The position numbers and the translations under genes are program-made. The notes beneath the pieces were generated by a model, which saw only the letters and a list, made by a program, of their open reading frames with translations, was not told where the DNA came from and searched no databases. Shown here piece after piece: positions 16,029-25,049 of a stretch of DNA of 40,177 nt; within the stretch, counting starts at the first letter, position 1, and every line of letters starts with the position of its first letter. This DNA is from an uncultured bacterium (GTDB lineage: Bacteria; Planctomycetota; UBA8108; UBA1146), in contig CAJXMG010000025.1 of the NCBI GenBank assembly GCA_913056395.1, positions 1-40,177 of the forward strand, given 5' to 3'.

Positions 16029-19000
16029 TCAGCAGTACTCGCGCCACGGTTTGACCATCAACTCGTCTGTATCGCGGATCTTCCACAAGGCGTCCACGAA
16101 GAGATTCGCCGCCTGAATGTTGGTCAGCAGTCCGATGCCGTAATCCACCGTCTTGCGACGCACCAGATATCCACTGGTCAGATCGGTGCGTTCCAAACTT
16201 CGCGGAATGTTGATCACTAGGTCAATCAGCCCCTTCTCGATGGCTTCGATGGCATCCATCGCATCCGATCCCGCTTCGAACTCCTCGTCACGCATCGGCA
16301 TCTTCAAGACCCGGGTCTCGATGTCATTTTCCTTCAGGAAGTCATGGGTTCCCTTGGTCGCATAGACGGGAATATCCAACTGCTGAAGTTTGCGTGCGCT
16401 CTCGAGGAAATCGACCTTGTCCTCGATCTTCCCGGTGGTCAGGAGGATCCCCTTCTCGGGAATACTGAATCCCACAGAAAGCAGAGCCTTCAGGTAAGCC
16501 TCTTCCACCTGGTCTCCCAGGCATGCCACTTCACCGGTAGAGGCCATTTCCACACCCAGAAGCGGATCCGCTCCCTTGAGGCGGGAGAAGGAGAACTGGG
16601 GTGCCTTGACGCCGACAAAGTCGAACTCGAAGGCGGACTTTGCCGGTGGGTCCACTTTTTCACCGAGCATCGCCCGGATCGCGTAATCGATGAAGTTTTC
16701 CTTGAGGATCTTCGAGACGAAGGGGAAGGAACGGGATGCTCGCAGGTTGCACTCGATCACCTTGATGTGATTGTCACGGGCGATGAACTGAATGTTGTAC
16801 GGCCCCGTGATATTGAGCGCTTCTGCGATCAGACGGGAGATCTTTTTGATCCTCCTTGAGGTCTCCAGATAGAGCCTCTGTGAGGGGAAGACCATTGTCG
16901 CATCTCCAGAGTGTACTCCGGCGTTCTCAACGTGCTCACTGATGGCGTAACAAATGACCTTGCCATCCTGAGCGACCCCATCCCATTCAATCTCCTTGGC
17001 GCCGGCAATGAACTTGGAGACCACCACCGGGTGCTCCCTCGAGACATCCGCGGCTGCTTTCAGGTAGCTCTCCATCTCTGCGTCGGAGTGAGCCACACTC
17101 ATCGCCGCTCCACTGAGAACATAACTGGGACGGATCAAGACCGGGTAACCACAGTTCTCTGCAAAGGAACGGGCATCGTCCACGCTCGTCAGCTCACGCC
17201 ACTCGGGCTGGTCGATTCCCAGATCGTCGAGGAGAGAGGAAAACTTCTCGCGATTTTCCGCGCGATCGATGTCCTCCACCTTGGTGCCCAGAACCTTGAC
17301 TCCACGGTTGCCGAGAGGCACCGCGAGCTGATTGGGGATCTGCCCCCCCACACTGATCACCACTCCCTGAGAGTTTTCCCGTTCAAAAATGTCGAGAACC
17401 CGTTCAAGGGTCAGTTCTTCGAAGTAGAGGCGATCACAAGAATCGTAGTCCGTTGAGACCGTCTCCGGGTTGTAGTTGATCATGACCGTGCGGTGACCAC
17501 TGCGAGAGAGGGCCTGCACCGCATTGACCGCACACCAGTCGAATTCCACGGAAGAACCGATCCGATAGGCTCCACCACCCAACACCACATAGGGAGCCGG
17601 GTCCTTGGCGACCACGTCGTCTTCACTGCCGTTGTAGGTCATGTAGAGGAAGTTGGTTTGTGCCGGATACTCCGCAGCCAGGGTATCAATCTGTTTGACC
17701 ACCGGACGGATCCCCAACTCTTCCCGACGATCGCGGACTTCCAGTGAAGCCGCATATCCAGGCTCGATGGGAGTCTCACGACGCAAGGCGCGGGAGATCT
17801 GGTTATCACTGAAGCCCAACTCCTTGGCTCTGCGCAGAAGCTCCTCAGGAAGTGTGGCCAGATCAAACTCACGAATCTCCTGTTGGCAACGCACCACTTC
17901 ACCGACCCGCTCGATGAACCACGGAGTGATATGGGTCAACTGGTGAATGCGATCGACACTCCAGCCTTTGCGCAGGGCTTCGCCGATGGCGAAGATGCGT
18001 TCTTCTGTCGGCACGACGAGCAGTTCCTCGAGGTTTTCCTCTTCGAAGTGATCGCGGGCTGAAACGAGTCCGTGGGCCCCCACCCCGAGCATGCGACACG
18101 CTTTTTGCATCGCTTCCTCGAAGCCGCGGCCAATGGCCATCACTTCACCGACACTTTTCATTTCGCTGCCCAGGCTGGTCGAAACCCGACGGAACTTTTT
18201 CAGGTCCCAGCGCGGCATCTTGATCACACAGTAATCGAGAGCCGGCTCAAAGCAGGAAGCAGTGACCTGAGTGATACTGTTCGGAACGTCGATCAGGCTG
18301 TAACCGAGGGCCAGCTTTGCGGCCACAAAGGCCAGCGGGTAGCCGGTTGCCTTGGAAGCCAGCGCGGAAGATCGGGACAGGCGGGCATTGACCTCGATGA
18401 TCCGGTACTCGTCCTTGTGCGGATGCAGTGCGAACTGCACGTTGCATTCCCCGACCACACCCAGATGCTGAATCAAACGGATCGAAACAGAGCGCAGTCG
18501 GTGGTAATCGTGATCAGAGAGGGTCTGCGATGGAGCCACAACGATACTTTCACCGGTGTGGATTCCCAACGCGTCGATGTTTTCCATGTTGCAGACGGTG
18601 ATGCAGTTGTTCATGGCATCCCGAACCACTTCATATTCCACTTCTTTCCAGCCTTCGAGGTACTCCTCGACCAGAATCTGCGGAACAGTGGCAAGGGCGT
18701 TCGACGCCATCTCGGTCAACTCTTCAACGTTGCGGGCAATTCCGGAGCCTTTTCCTCCCAGGGAGAAAGCGGAACGGACCATCACCGGGAACGAAATCTC
18801 TTCAGCGGCCTCAAGCGCGCTTTCCAGATCTTCGCAGGCACGACTGCGCGGAGTATCCATGTTGATGGAGCGCAAAACCTCAGCGAAGAGGTGGCGGTCT
18901 TCTGTCGTGCGAATCGTGTCGAGGGGAGTTCCCAAGACCCGGACATTGTACTTTTCGAGAATTCCGAGTTCGTCCAGCTCCACTCCACAGTTGAGAGCAG

Positions 19001-19301
19001 TTTGCCCACCAAAGGAGAGCAACAATCCATCCGGACGCTCACGCTCAATCACGCGCTCAACAAAGTGGGGATTGACCGGCAGGAAATAAACTTCATCCGC
19101 CAGGTCTTCGCTGGTCTGGATGGTGGCAATGTTCGGGTTGACGAGGACGGTACGAATACCTTCCTCACGCAACGCCTTGATCGCCTGCGAACCGGAGTAG
19201 TCAAACTCCCCCGCTTCGCCAATCTTGAGTGCACCACTGCCCAGGATCAGAACCTTGCTCGGCTTGTCGATTTCAACTTTGTCGTGGGTAGGAAGATTCA
19301 T
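16029..19301 (-). CDS. carB: Carbamoyl-phosphate synthase large subunit
   Basis: CarB makes carbamoyl phosphate from bicarbonate, ATP and ammonia channelled from CarA, feeding pyrimidine and arginine synthesis. The 1090-residue protein has both ATP-grasp halves. The first begins ILGSGALKIGEAGEFDYSG and includes NPNIATIQTS; the second begins VLGGGAYRIGSSVEFDWC and includes NYNPETVSTDYD. A C-terminal MGS-like allosteric domain starts near LLTTGKIEDKVDF. Length is slightly above the usual 1070. The ATG start overlaps the carA stop by four bases (ATGA), so subunits are made in step. No frame defects were seen. Confidence 0.97.
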   Translation of the reverse strand: MNLPTHDKVEIDKPSKVLILGSGALKIGEAGEFDYSGSQAIKALREEGIRTVLVNPNIATIQTSEDLADEVYFLPVNPHFVERVIERERPDGLLLSFGGQTALNCGVELDELGILEKYNVRVLGTPLDTIRTTEDRHLFAEVLRSINMDTPRSRACEDLESALEAAEEISFPVMVRSAFSLGGKGSGIARNVEELTEMASNALATVPQILVEEYLEGWKEVEYEVVRDAMNNCITVCNMENIDALGIHTGESIVVAPSQTLSDHDYHRLRSVSIRLIQHLGVVGECNVQFALHPHKDEYRIIEVNARLSRSSALASKATGYPLAFVAAKLALGYSLIDVPNSITQVTASCFEPALDYCVIKMPRWDLKKFRRVSTSLGSEMKSVGEVMAIGRGFEEAMQKACRMLGVGAHGLVSARDHFEEENLEELLVVPTEERIFAIGEALRKGWSVDRIHQLTHITPWFIERVGEVVRCQQEIREFDLATLPEELLRRAKELGFSDNQISRALRRETPIEPGYAASLEVRDRREELGIRPVVKQIDTLAAEYPAQTNFLYMTYNGSEDDVVAKDPAPYVVLGGGAYRIGSSVEFDWCAVNAVQALSRSGHRTVMINYNPETVSTDYDSCDRLYFEELTLERVLDIFERENSQGVVISVGGQIPNQLAVPLGNRGVKVLGTKVEDIDRAENREKFSSLLDDLGIDQPEWRELTSVDDARSFAENCGYPVLIRPSYVLSGAAMSVAHSDAEMESYLKAAADVSREHPVVVSKFIAGAKEIEWDGVAQDGKVICYAISEHVENAGVHSGDATMVFPSQRLYLETSRRIKKISRLIAEALNITGPYNIQFIARDNHIKVIECNLRASRSFPFVSKILKENFIDYAIRAMLGEKVDPPAKSAFEFDFVGVKAPQFSFSRLKGADPLLGVEMASTGEVACLGDQVEEAYLKALLSVGFSIPEKGILLTTGKIEDKVDFLESARKLQQLDIPVYATKGTHDFLKENDIETRVLKMPMRDEEFEAGSDAMDAIEAIEKGLIDLVINIPRSLERTDLTSGYLVRRKTVDYGIGLLTNIQAANLFVDALWKIRDTDELMVKPWREYC

Positions 19302-20458
19302 CGTGCGAACTCCAACAACAGATCAAAGAGGCCTTCGGCGTCCCGGGGACCAGGGTTGGCTTCCGGGTGAAACTGAACAGAGAAGAAGGGCTTCGACGAG
19401 TGTCGAACACCTTCGTTTGAACCATCGTTGGCATTGCGGTACCACTCCTGCCAACCGGCGGGAGCCTTTTCACCGTCAACGGCATAACCATGATTCTGAC
19501 TGGTCACATAACAGCGACGACTGCCCACTTCATAACAGGGCTGGTTTTGCCCCCGGTGACCGAAATCAAGCTTGTAGGTGTCAAAGCCCGCAGCCAGTGA
19601 AAGCAGCTGGTTACCGAGGCAGATTCCCATGAGGGGACGATCCTCGGCCAGAGCACGACGGACCATTTCAATGGTGTCCCCCGTCATCTTCGGATCCCCC
19701 GGACCATTGGAGAGCAGCACCGCATCCGCTTTCTCGGCGACAAAGTCGTGATTCCAGGGCACCTGGAGCACATCCGCTCCGCGGGCATGAAGACAGCGAA
19801 TGATGCTGGTCTTGGCACCGCAATCAACGAGTACCACCCTCGGTGCACCGTCCTTCCCACAGGAATGGAGGATCGGTTCGGAGCAACTGACTTCAGCAAC
19901 GACGTTGTAGGATCCGGGATCATGGCAAGGCTCCGAAAGCACCTGCTCACGATTGTCACTTCCCTCCAGAAGCAAACGTCCCTTGATGGTTCCGAACTGA
20001 CGCAGGTGTCGGGTCAGGGCACGAACGTCGACCCCCTCGATTCCCGGCACACCTTCGGATGCAAGCCAGTCGGAAAGAGACTGGCTCGATTTCCAATGAC
20101 TGTAATCCTGCGAAAGTCTTTGAACGATCAGGGCCTGTGCCTGGATGCGGGACGACTCGAATCCATCCTGAATCGGATTGTTTGGATCCCTTTCCGGCAC
20201 ACCGTAGTTTCCGGCGAGCGGATAAGTGAGAGTCAACAACTGTCCCCGATAGGAGGGGTCGGTCAGTGATTCCGGATATCCGACAAGGCCGGTGGCAAAA
20301 ACCACTTCTCCGGAAATGGATTTCAGCGCGCCGAAGGCTTTGCCTTCGAAGCGAACACCATCTTCCAATTCGAGTATGGCTTTGACTGAACGACCGTCAG
20401 AAGTGACATCCCTTACTGCGGGATACGTGTCGTGTTGATTCAATGTAGGGTCCCCCAA
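19298..20458 (-). CDS. carA: Carbamoyl-phosphate synthase small subunit (glutamine amidotransferase)
   Basis: CarA hydrolyses glutamine and passes ammonia to CarB. The N-terminal domain contains VVFATGLVGYPESLTDPSY and NYGVP; the class I amidotransferase domain has Cys280 in MGICLGNQLLSLAAG and the His/Glu pair in VQFHPEANPGP. Length 386 is normal. The assigned start is TTG at 20458 with GGAGGG seven bases upstream; a second TTG five codons later, behind GGGGGA, is an alternative. A leader of about 200 bases separates it from pgeF and holds two competing hairpins, one of which reaches this ribosome site. Pyrimidine- or arginine-responsive control is plausible from the pathway but not shown. 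Confidence 0.96.
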   Translation of the reverse strand: MGDPTLNQHDTYPAVRDVTSDGRSVKAILELEDGVRFEGKAFGALKSISGEVVFATGLVGYPESLTDPSYRGQLLTLTYPLAGNYGVPERDPNNPIQDGFESSRIQAQALIVQRLSQDYSHWKSSQSLSDWLASEGVPGIEGVDVRALTRHLRQFGTIKGRLLLEGSDNREQVLSEPCHDPGSYNVVAEVSCSEPILHSCGKDGAPRVVLVDCGAKTSIIRCLHARGADVLQVPWNHDFVAEKADAVLLSNGPGDPKMTGDTIEMVRRALAEDRPLMGICLGNQLLSLAAGFDTYKLDFGHRGQNQPCYEVGSRRCYVTSQNHGYAVDGEKAPAGWQEWYRNANDGSNEGVRHSSKPFFSVQFHPEANPGPRDAEGLFDLLLEFAR

Positions 20459-20465
20459 GATACTG

Positions 20466-20514
20466 CCCTCCGCTGATGATCGGTTCCGGGATCAGCGCTG
20501 AAAAGATCCCGGAA
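20466..20514 (-). promoter_or_regulatory. carAB leader with two mutually exclusive hairpins
   Basis: Hairpin 1 has ten perfectly paired bases: TTCCGGGATC (20484-20493) with GATCCCGGAA (20505-20514) and an 11-base loop. Hairpin 2 pairs ATCAGCG (20491-20497, spanning the loop and an arm of hairpin 1) with CGCTGAT (20471-20477), whose edge is the first base of the carA Shine-Dalgarno GGAGGG (20466-20471). The two cannot form together. No U-run follows either, so translational control or a binding site fits better than termination. Confidence 0.5.
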
Positions 20515-20655
20515 AACTCCGGTTCCCCTACCAGTTCGTCCCCCGAAAACCCATACAGGAGACGGACTCACGCTGATCAGGAATCCAATGCAGATCCTGA
20601 GGACAAGAGTTTAGAAGCAGGATGGCCCCTGCGAAAGTCACCCGCAGATATTCGG

Positions 20656-21441
20656 TCAAAATTTCCAACCGAGCAGGCAACCGCCACGACCGCATCTTCC
20701 CTGATCCCTTCGATAGCTGAAGAGATCGGGCTCACCGTGACTGCAGCGGGGATCCAGGGAGATCCTGGAACTCCCCAAACCGGCCTGCTGCAAGGTCTTG
20801 AGGAGGATCGTCGCAAGATCCAGGGTGCCACCGGAAATTGCCTCTGCGGCTCCGGGAAGGGTTTTGACCGCCTCCAGAACTTCGGGTCCCACCGGATATC
20901 GGGGTCCCCTGATTCCAGGTGAGATCATGGCCAGCAGTGATTCCGTTGGTCCCATCTGGCTGAGAAGCTGATCGAGGGCACCGGCGACAGTCCCCCTCCA
21001 GCCACAGTGGGCAATGCCCGCCCTGCGCTGATCGGGATCGACGACGGCCACCAGAGGGCAATCCGCGGTCAGAGAGAGGGCGAAGAGGCCCGGCTCAGGA
21101 AGCACGACCACATCATGGCCTCCCGGGATTTGACCAGGTTGGTCAAAGCCGGCCCCCGCCAGCGATTCCTCTGCATGCAGTATCTGGCACCCATGAATCT
21201 GGCCAGGAACGATCACCCGATCGGGATTAACACCGATAGCATCTACCAACCTGCGTCGATTTACCCGCACCGAATCCGGTTCATCCCCTGTGGAGAATCC
21301 CAAATTGAGAGAATCAAAGGGAGGGTCACTGACCCCGCCGTGGCGATCGGGGAAGGCCACCACCAGACCGTCCAGATCATGGGTTCCGCGAAACGGCAAT
21401 GCCAGATCGGTGACCTTCAAGACAGCGGCATCTCTGGTCAC
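20656..21441 (-). CDS. pgeF: Purine nucleoside phosphorylase / polyphenol oxidase, YfiH (LACC1) family
   Basis: Members of this family are cytoplasmic zinc enzymes shown to act on purine nucleosides, and described in some bacteria as polyphenol oxidases or peptidoglycan-editing factors. The metal ligands are visible as His83 in QIHGCQI, Cys128 in LTADCPL and His145 in AHCGWRG. Other family motifs are HGGVS, SLNLGFSTGD, SPGIRGPRYPVG and the C-terminal LFSYRRDQGRCGRGG. Length 261 is normal. The GTG start at 21441 overlaps the stop of the AI-2E permease gene by four bases (GTGA), so the two are co-translated. carA follows after the 197-base leader. Confidence 0.92.
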   Translation of the reverse strand: MTRDAAVLKVTDLALPFRGTHDLDGLVVAFPDRHGGVSDPPFDSLNLGFSTGDEPDSVRVNRRRLVDAIGVNPDRVIVPGQIHGCQILHAEESLAGAGFDQPGQIPGGHDVVVLPEPGLFALSLTADCPLVAVVDPDQRRAGIAHCGWRGTVAGALDQLLSQMGPTESLLAMISPGIRGPRYPVGPEVLEAVKTLPGAAEAISGGTLDLATILLKTLQQAGLGSSRISLDPRCSHGEPDLFSYRRDQGRCGRGGCLLGWKF

Positions 21442-22808
21442 TCAGGCAGACCTGTCGCCGTATCGGGCCCCTTCAGAAGGGGAACGACAAATTCACGCAA
21501 CAGGGTTTTCGAGACTGCTGCCATCGGAACTGACAACAGCATTCCGAGGAGTCCGAACCACTGGGCGAAGATCAGGAAGGTGACGATCACGGTCACCGGA
21601 TGGAGTCCCGCTTCGTCGCCGAGGAATCGGGGAATGAGAACAAAACCCTCCACCGCTTCCATGACTCCGAAGAGTGCGGCAGTGAGAATCAGCAAGACCA
21701 CGTCATGGTGTTCAAACCAGCAGATCCCGACTGCCGGCAGCAAGGCTAGCCAGACCCCTACGTAGGGAACCAGCGAAAGGAAGCCGGCAGCAAATCCGAT
21801 CAGGAATCCGTAGGGAACTCCGATCAGAAACAGACCCACCCCGGTAATGCCACCCTTGACCAGACAGACGAGAAGGCGGCCTCGGAAAAACCCGGAAAGG
21901 ATGCCGTGGATTTCGAGGGCAATCTTTTCCAGTCGGGGTCGAGATCCGGAAGGGATCCAGCGACGCATCCTTGCCAGCATCGGATCGATCTCGAGCAGGA
22001 AGAAGAACACGTAGATCGGGACCAGCAATAGCCAGTTGCCCAACTCCAAAAGACTGTCGAGTGCATTTTGACCACCCGAAGCAACCCGGGAAGCAACCTT
22101 CGCCCCCACGGACATCGCTCCCGATCCATTGGCAGCCGCACCCTCACCTTCGCCTTCCATCTCACCGGCAGAAGAGTCGGTTCCCATCACGGCGCGAAGA
22201 AAACGGCCTGCAGTCAAATCGAGGGTCGATTCCACCTGGCGTGCGAGAGCTTCGTCCGGATTTTCATCGGCACTGCGTCCGTACTCTTCGGTGACCCGGT
22301 TCTTCCAGCGCTGAAATCCGAGCCCCACCCCAGGGAACTTCTCCTGGATCAGAATCTCCGCCTCGACGAGCCAGCCCCGATCCAATTGACCATTCCCATT
22401 TCGGTCGAAGTACCAGATAGTCGGCCTCCCTGACATCGACTCTGACTTCAGATCCGTATACCCCAGCTGTTTTTCAGCCTGAGAAAGGGTCAAAGCCTCG
22501 GTACGTGGTTCACCCAGAGTTTTCTGAGCCAGAGAGATTCCCGCCTTGGCGATCATCACTGATCCACCGATGACCGCTGCGGAAAAGAGTGCACCGGAGA
22601 TGACGAAGATCAGAATGACCGCCGGAAATCGTTTCATCCCCTTGCGCTCGAGGAAATCGGCGAAGGGATCCAGGATGTAAGCGATAACAAATCCGGCCAC
22701 CAAAGGCGCCAGAATTGATTTGAGAGAGAGGATCATGGCGATCGTGGCGACCACGACCAAAAAAACCAGACTCCCCCTCAGGAAGCGCTGCGATAGGAGG
22801 CGATCCAT
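21438..22808 (-). CDS. AI-2E family membrane transporter with EF-hand-like insert
   Basis: The 456-residue product is a multi-pass inner-membrane protein of the AI-2E/PerM/YdiK family, whose members export small molecules or exchange ions. Two helices at the N terminus (residues about 10-45) and a third near 62-85 are followed by a soluble insert of about 140 residues, and then the conserved C-terminal membrane part with LVPIYVFFFLLE, GVPYGFLIGFAAGFLSLVPYVG and a final amphipathic end. The insert contains DRNGNGQLD at 135-143, which resembles a calcium-binding EF-hand loop. I chose ATG 22808 because GGGAGAGAG precedes it. It overlaps the upstream gene by 31 bases. Substrate unknown. Confidence 0.88.
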   Translation of the reverse strand: MDRLLSQRFLRGSLVFLVVVATIAMILSLKSILAPLVAGFVIAYILDPFADFLERKGMKRFPAVILIFVISGALFSAAVIGGSVMIAKAGISLAQKTLGEPRTEALTLSQAEKQLGYTDLKSESMSGRPTIWYFDRNGNGQLDRGWLVEAEILIQEKFPGVGLGFQRWKNRVTEEYGRSADENPDEALARQVESTLDLTAGRFLRAVMGTDSSAGEMEGEGEGAAANGSGAMSVGAKVASRVASGGQNALDSLLELGNWLLLVPIYVFFFLLEIDPMLARMRRWIPSGSRPRLEKIALEIHGILSGFFRGRLLVCLVKGGITGVGLFLIGVPYGFLIGFAAGFLSLVPYVGVWLALLPAVGICWFEHHDVVLLILTAALFGVMEAVEGFVLIPRFLGDEAGLHPVTVIVTFLIFAQWFGLLGMLLSVPMAAVSKTLLREFVVPLLKGPDTATGLPE

Positions 22809-23344
22809 TGGTCTCTCTCCCGACAATATTCCAATTGGGGTTCGATCGAAAACACCTCGTGGAAGGTTAACCCACCGAAGCCGCGATCAAAATCGGCAAT
22901 CCGGTCACTGGGTCGGCGTCCCAGAAGTTTGTGATCGATGAGAGCAAAGACCATGGCCCCAATATCTTCAGAAACCACGATCCCCCATGAATCAAAGACA
23001 CAGCCGGCCAGACAGCCAAACTCGGCGATGGCCTGCTGTCGCACAGATTCGAGCAGATCTCCTGCGGCAACGTGCTGATGATCCTGTGGAGAGAGAGGCA
23101 CGTAACTTTCCACGTGGTGAACATGCCTGACGGCATTGTCCAACGCGTCGAAGAGGAACGTGTAGGCTTCACGGGGATATTCCGGGTAGACCCGGAGCAA
23201 TCCATCCAGCCTTTCTTCAGGTGTCGGATCCGGCACCGGATCGCCTCCTGGTCCGGGCGTTGCCGTGGCGTTCGGCGTCCCGTTGGACCAACGAGGGCGA
23301 ATGGTAGGGATTCCACAGGAATGAACAAGCGGATCTGGGGCCAT
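22778..23344 (-). CDS. Minf_1886 family uncharacterised protein
   Basis: The 188-residue product matches the small conserved family called Minf_1886, found in many deep-branching Gram-negative phyla; its function is unknown. Diagnostic segments are YPEYPREAYTFLFDALDNA, VAAGDLLESVRQQAIAEFG, FDSWGIVVSEDIGAMVFALI and the C-terminal FGGLTFHEVF. The first 40 residues are proline- and glycine-rich and lack a convincing ribosome site at 23344, so the true start may lie nearer PEERLDGLL. It overlaps the AI-2E permease by 31 bases and lies 48 bases after holB; an eight-U run in that gap (23360-23367) has only a weak hairpin before it. Confidence 0.8.
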   Translation of the reverse strand: MAPDPLVHSCGIPTIRPRWSNGTPNATATPGPGGDPVPDPTPEERLDGLLRVYPEYPREAYTFLFDALDNAVRHVHHVESYVPLSPQDHQHVAAGDLLESVRQQAIAEFGCLAGCVFDSWGIVVSEDIGAMVFALIDHKLLGRRPSDRIADFDRGFGGLTFHEVFSIEPQLEYCRERDQWIASYRSAS

Positions 23345-23392
23345 TACCGGCCCTGAAGAAAAAAAATGATGCAGACCCCCACAGAGTGTGGA

Positions 23393-24415
23393 TCAGGCCC
23401 AATGAGTGCCCATCACCCGGGGAATCCGGCTGACCACCTCCCGAGGATTTTCGGAACGTAGGACCATCGCTACCGCCTCGATGACCAGATCGGCGGAGCC
23501 GAATCGTTCCAGATGCCGGGCAAGATGAGAAAGCATCAGGGTCCGGGTCGCTGCCCGCTCTCTGGACTCCAAAGTCTCTCCGCGGAACGCCCACAAGCCA
23601 TCTCCGATCACCTTCAGGGTCCTTTGAACCGTCTGGCGATCGAAGGACTCCCCCTCTCTCAAGGTCAGGCTGACCAGGTCGCGGGGATCATCGGGAACTT
23701 CACCGAGAATTTGACCAAACGCACCGATCCCCCCACAGCGCTCAATGGCTTCCCCCAACAGGAGGGCCGCCCCGGGTCTGCCACCGGCTCCTTCGAAAAG
23801 GAAGGTGGCGAGATCACCGGTAACCCCATGACGATCGAGGATCTCGAGAAAAGGATCGCGAGCCAGAGGCCCCAACAACCAGCGTTGGCAACGGGAAACA
23901 ATCGTCTTCAGCAGTCTGGCAGGGCGGTGTGAGACCAGCAGGAAGTGGGTCTCCGCCGGAGGTTCTTCAAGGATTTTCAGAAGTGCATTGGCTGCTTCCT
24001 CGCGCAGCTGGTCGGCGCTGTCGATGAGAATGACCCGGCGACCATCCGCCCGAAGGGAAAGAAAATGCAGGATTTCTCTCATGCGAGCGATCTCTACAGG
24101 GCCACTGCCCTCGGTGGAGATTTCCAGATAACCGCCATGGTTGCCCGACTTCAACGCCTGGCACGAAGAACAGTGCCCACACGCCTGGGGATCGGGGGCC
24201 TCACCGAATTGGGGATCCCGACACAACAGCATTGCGGCCCAGCGACGAACCAGAAACCCCTTGCCGATCCCTTCCGGACCGGCAACCAGATGGGCATGGC
24301 CCAATCTTCCGGACTCAAATCCACGACCCCATCCGCGTCGCATCGATTCATGACCGAGAAATCCCCGAACTGAAAGATCTGCTTCCAGAGGAGGGGAAAG
24401 ATCTTCAGCGGCCAT
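23393..24415 (-). CDS. holB: DNA polymerase III delta' subunit
   Basis: Delta' is part of the clamp-loader complex that opens the sliding clamp at replication forks. The product has an AAA+ fold with a P-loop-like AGPEGIGKGFLVRRWA. It also has a zinc-binding cysteine cluster (CRDP…CGHCSSC), the Walker B-like VILIDSADQL with EAANALLKILEEPP, and the sensor motif VSRCQRW containing the SRC signature. I prefer ATG 24415 (340 residues): GGGAG sits six bases upstream. A GTG at 24433 is an alternative. The gene overlaps the end of tmk by 11 bases, the common tmk-holB arrangement. A perfect GTGACTC/GAGTCAC dyad covers its ribosome site. Confidence 0.9.
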   Translation of the reverse strand: MAAEDLSPPLEADLSVRGFLGHESMRRGWGRGFESGRLGHAHLVAGPEGIGKGFLVRRWAAMLLCRDPQFGEAPDPQACGHCSSCQALKSGNHGGYLEISTEGSGPVEIARMREILHFLSLRADGRRVILIDSADQLREEAANALLKILEEPPAETHFLLVSHRPARLLKTIVSRCQRWLLGPLARDPFLEILDRHGVTGDLATFLFEGAGGRPGAALLLGEAIERCGGIGAFGQILGEVPDDPRDLVSLTLREGESFDRQTVQRTLKVIGDGLWAFRGETLESRERAATRTLMLSHLARHLERFGSADLVIEAVAMVLRSENPREVVSRIPRVMGTHWA

Positions 24416-25049
24416 CCGTGACTCCCGAGTCACCCGTCACCCGGAGAGATTCGATCACCGCAAGGATGCGCGCAGCCACATCCTCTTCGGTGCCCAGAGC
24501 ATCGATGCGCTCCACCCTGTCTCCGGGAAGCCCGCAGGCACTGCGAAACGCTTCTGCGGTTCTTTCGATCATCCCCTCGCGGGATTCGAAGCGATCGCCC
24601 TCCCCCGCTCTCAACCGCAAGCGTTCAAGGAGTACATCGGTCGGCAGATCGAGTGTCAGATGCAATGCGGGTCTGCGTGAGCCAAGAATCCCCTGACACA
24701 ACTCCACCACACGCTCTTCCCCGAGATCACCGGCCATCCCCTGATAAACGATGGTCGACAGATAGAAGCGATCGGCGAGAACCCAATCTCCTCTTTCAAG
24801 GGCGGGCACGATGACTTCTGAGAGCAATTGGCAACGGGAGGAGAAGAAGAGCAACGCTTCCCCCTCCGCAGTCATCGGAATCGAGGCATCCAACAGGATG
24901 GTACGGATCCGTTCCCCCAACTCGGTGGAACCGGGTTCACGAACCTTGACGACCTTATCTCCACGGGATTCGAGCCATTGGCCCAGTCGATCCATCTGCG
25001 TCGACTTGCCACACCCGTCCGGTCCTTCGAAGGCGATGAAACGCTCCAT
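24405..25049 (-). CDS. tmk: Thymidylate kinase
   Basis: This enzyme phosphorylates dTMP to dTDP for DNA synthesis. The P-loop is FEGPDGCGKSTQ near the N terminus. Other family motifs are VREPGSTELGERIR, LLFFSSRCQL, WVLADRFYLSTIVYQG and the lid-region DLPTDVLLERLRLR. Length is about 214, normal. The ATG at 25049 shares one base with the lipA stop (TGATG); the GTG one codon earlier is an equal alternative, since no strong ribosome site is seen and translation is probably coupled to lipA. holB begins before this gene ends. Confidence 0.95.
   Translation of the reverse strand: MERFIAFEGPDGCGKSTQMDRLGQWLESRGDKVVKVREPGSTELGERIRTILLDASIPMTAEGEALLFFSSRCQLLSEVIVPALERGDWVLADRFYLSTIVYQGMAGDLGEERVVELCQGILGSRRPALHLTLDLPTDVLLERLRLRAGEGDRFESREGMIERTAEAFRSACGLPGDRVERIDALGTEEDVAARILAVIESLRVTGDSGVTDGR

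Noticed and set aside
18072-19370. 432-codon open frame antisense to carB
   Set aside because: It is the mirror of conserved carB codons, has no ribosome site and no recognisable motif.
23345-23392. Terminator between holB and the Minf_1886 gene
   Set aside because: The eight-U run is separated from the CCACA/TGTGG hairpin by more than ten bases, so it is not a convincing terminator.
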